Part shown: piece by piece, positions 6,503-8,573 of the stretch
Numbering within the stretch: the stretch's first letter is position 1
Layout of the letters: each line of letters starts with the position of its first letter
Assembly (NCBI GenBank): GCA_947169835.1
Contig: CAMVRH010000030.1
Location: forward strand, 1 to 8,573
DNA: 8,573 bases
Direction of reading: 5' to 3'
Source: an uncultured Lachnospira sp.
Lineage (GTDB): Bacteria > Bacillota > Clostridia > Lachnospirales > Lachnospiraceae
The notes under the pieces: generated by a model
Told to the model about the DNA's origin: nothing
The model's input: only the letters and a program-made list of their open reading frames with translations
Database searches by the model: none
Program-made: the position numbers and the translations under genes

Positions 6503-8573
6503 ATGACAAAACTAACAAGACGAACTTTATCATTTGTACTAGCTATTGCTTTGGTAGTAACTAGTCTTATCTTTGTGCCATCAAAAGCAAAAGCGGCTAC
6601 AGCCATCACTTCAATGGAGTATTACGACAATGGAGGGAATGGTCCTACACAAACTAAGACAGGTGTGGCAGGAACTAGCTTTGGTACAGTTATGCCAAAG
6701 ATAAATGGAGCTGCTTTAACAAAGGATTCTTTTGCACAGTATGAGAGTGATTTGGAATTACAAGTTTCGATGCAAGAGACTACTGGCGGAGAGTATAAAG
6801 ATATTAATAAAGTAGATTATTTCAAGTTCAATGACACATGGGGCTGGGAATGGCAACAGTGGACAGATACAGTAGGTGGATGGATTCTTTGGATGAAATT
6901 ACCTGAAACAACAAAAATCAAATTCCACGGCAAAACAAACAATGTAAATTTGGAATACACATGGACATTAAATGTATTGCAACCTACTAGCCTTACTAGC
7001 ATTTCTACTTCAGAAGGTTCTGTGACAGCAGACTCTACTGGTGGTTCAGCTACACATTGGCATTTATGGACATTTAATGGTGGATCAGCTGTATATGACC
7101 AAGTAAAAGATGATATGGACGTACTAGTTGATAACAAAGACGGAAAAGGATTTGTCAAACTTTTAGGAAACGCTGCATCAGGATTTATTTGGGATACAAA
7201 CTTTGGAATCTATACTGATGGTTCTGGAGGTTTTTGGTTCCAAGGAATAGATCATTCATTCACACTTAGACTTCAAAAGAAAAATGATTCATCTATTCAT
7301 GCGGATATGGAGGTTACTTTTAACAAGCCTGTTAGGAATAACTGGAATTTAACTCCGTTTGAGGGGACTACCATCAATGCTGGAGAAGATGGATCTTTGG
7401 GATTCCCACTTCCAAAGATAGGTGGAACAGAAGCATTAAAATCAGATATCGATTTGTTCACTTACGAAGTAAAAGTGGATGGCAACTGGGTTGCGCTAAA
7501 TGATATTGCTTCTAGTGGATTTGTATATGAGGGAAGTGGATACAACAGCGCATCTCTTAGCAATCAGTGGGGATACTTTGTCGATCACGTATATGGACTT
7601 TGGTTTAAACCAATTCGTCAAGATTATGAAATAAGAATAGGATTCCCTAAGAATGGCGAAGCAGGTGGAGCAATTGACGGAAACTATGTTACTTACCAGT
7701 TAAAGGGAAATCCAAGTGCAGAGCCTTCTCTACCAGATGATATGAAAGTGGATTTGACTGTGGATGATACAGATAATTCTGGTGGATATGTTCCTGCTGG
7801 ATACAAGATGATTTGGAACGATGAGTTTAGCGGAAGTTCGCTTGATACAAGTAAGTGGAACGTAATAGAAGGATATTTATTAGAAGAAGATAATATTGAT
7901 ACATATGGTTGGGGAAATCAGGAGTTAGAGTATTACTCTAAGGACGCAGTTTCTGTAAAAGATGGATTCCTTAATATTCATATGAAGAAAGACAAAAAGA
8001 CATTCTATGCAAAAAGTGATACAGCTCACGCTAATGGAAGAACAGCAGAGTATCAATCTGGAAAGATCACTACACAGAACAACTTCTCAGTTAAGTATGG
8101 ACGTGTGGATGTGAGAGCAAAATTCCCTAGTGGAAATGGCATTTGGCCTGCAGTATGGATGCTTCCAAACGACAACCTATATGGTGCTTGGGCATACTCA
8201 GGAGAGATTGATATAGCAGAAGGCAGAGGAAGAGTTCCTAACAAAGTATTTGGTGCTATGCACTACGGTGGAGCTTGGCCTGACAATCTAAATACAAGTG
8301 ATTTGCTAGACATCACTGCTAATGGAAAGAAGAAGACTGACACTACAGATTGGCATGTATACAGTGTGGTTTGGGAAAATGACAATGTTAAAGTTTACTG
8401 TGATGGTTTAGCATTCTTCAAATGTACAAAAGAACAGTGGAAATCTAACTCAGATATGGGCAACAGTTATGCACCATTTGACCAGAGATTCTACGCAATT
8501 ATTAACTTAGCATGTGGCGGTACATTTGATAGTGGAAATAAACCTGGTGATGATTTCACAGGAGCTGACCTTT
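6503..8573 (+). CDS. Secreted GH16 beta-glucanase (laminarinase/lichenase type), 3' end outside the window
   Basis: Hydrolyses beta-1,3 or mixed beta-1,3/1,4-glucans outside the cell; 690 codons are present with no stop, so the gene is cut by the window edge. GGAGG at 6490-6494 lies 8 nt before the ATG. Residues 1-31 are a signal peptide: TRR, then a hydrophobic core at 9-25, with cleavage likely after AKA. Residues about 34-400 look like three diverged copies of one beta-rich domain I do not recognise. An acidic, Ser/Pro-rich linker covers 403-430. The GH16 domain starts near 434 with IWNDEFSG (437-444) and continues through GWGNQELEYYS (469-479) and KYGRVDVRAKFPSGNGIWPA (531-550). The catalytic motif GEIDIAEGRG has nucleophile E568, D570 and acid/base E573; FYAIINLACGG (663-673) follows. 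Only about 20 residues of the domain should be missing, but further modules or an anchor may follow. The EIDIxE bulge form favours laminarinase-like GH16; exact substrate is uncertain. Confidence 0.93.
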   Translation, partial: MTKLTRRTLSFVLAIALVVTSLIFVPSKAKAATAITSMEYYDNGGNGPTQTKTGVAGTSFGTVMPKINGAALTKDSFAQYESDLELQVSMQETTGGEYKDINKVDYFKFNDTWGWEWQQWTDTVGGWILWMKLPETTKIKFHGKTNNVNLEYTWTLNVLQPTSLTSISTSEGSVTADSTGGSATHWHLWTFNGGSAVYDQVKDDMDVLVDNKDGKGFVKLLGNAASGFIWDTNFGIYTDGSGGFWFQGIDHSFTLRLQKKNDSSIHADMEVTFNKPVRNNWNLTPFEGTTINAGEDGSLGFPLPKIGGTEALKSDIDLFTYEVKVDGNWVALNDIASSGFVYEGSGYNSASLSNQWGYFVDHVYGLWFKPIRQDYEIRIGFPKNGEAGGAIDGNYVTYQLKGNPSAEPSLPDDMKVDLTVDDTDNSGGYVPAGYKMIWNDEFSGSSLDTSKWNVIEGYLLEEDNIDTYGWGNQELEYYSKDAVSVKDGFLNIHMKKDKKTFYAKSDTAHANGRTAEYQSGKITTQNNFSVKYGRVDVRAKFPSGNGIWPAVWMLPNDNLYGAWAYSGEIDIAEGRGRVPNKVFGAMHYGGAWPDNLNTSDLLDITANGKKKTDTTDWHVYSVVWENDNVKVYCDGLAFFKCTKEQWKSNSDMGNSYAPFDQRFYAIINLACGGTFDSGNKPGDDFTGADL

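Noticed and set aside
6817..7158. 113-codon minus-strand frame within the glucanase N-terminal region
   Set aside because: The plus strand here is continuous with the signal peptide and GH16 domain and contains the repeated domains; the antisense frame is incidental.

Overview
The window looks like chromosomal DNA of a low-GC, anaerobic, butyrate-producing Firmicute. The best guess is the rumen/gut Lachnospiraceae (Butyrivibrio or Pseudobutyrivibrio-like). This rests on the gene order thl-crt-hbd-bcd-etfB-etfA, AT-rich spacers, strong GGAGG ribosome-binding sites, and a secreted beta-glucanase next door. The assignment is inferred from protein character and gene order; no database was searched.

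Layout: positions 1-33 hold the last codons of an upstream plus-strand gene, followed by a strong intrinsic terminator (74-124). The spacer 125-268 carries a candidate sigma-A promoter (150-178). Its -10 is overlapped by an 18-bp palindrome matching the Rex (NADH/NAD+ sensor) operator (169-186). The complete acetyl-CoA to butyryl-CoA operon follows, all on the plus strand: thiolase (thl), crotonase (crt), 3-hydroxybutyryl-CoA dehydrogenase (hbd), butyryl-CoA dehydrogenase (bcd) and both electron-transfer flavoprotein subunits (etfB, etfA). All six reading frames are intact with catalytic motifs present. A strong hairpin separates thl from crt and a weaker one separates hbd from bcd, so the operon may be expressed in three blocks (thl | crt-hbd | bcd-etfB-etfA). 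thl and bcd start from an identical 19-nt ribosome-binding/start segment. The operon ends at a clear intrinsic terminator (6317-6350).

The 152-nt spacer 6351-6502 contains a near-perfect 15-bp palindrome and a 6-bp GATA-loop hairpin, but only a weak promoter match. It leads into a secreted glycoside hydrolase family 16 (laminarinase/lichenase-type) enzyme that runs off the right edge. Between the signal peptide and the catalytic domain lie about 370 residues that appear to be three diverged copies of one unrecognised beta-rich domain.

How the genes work together: the six operon enzymes condense two acetyl-CoA and reduce the product to butyryl-CoA, reoxidising NADH. Bcd-EtfAB probably couples crotonyl-CoA reduction to ferredoxin reduction by flavin-based bifurcation. 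Neither a butyryl-CoA:acetate CoA-transferase nor ptb/buk is in the window, so the final step to butyrate is encoded elsewhere. The glucanase has its own leader and belongs to a separate transcription unit, upstream in the metabolic sense (polysaccharide breakdown feeding fermentation). The strongest candidates for something undescribed are the triplicated domain of the glucanase and the palindrome before it.
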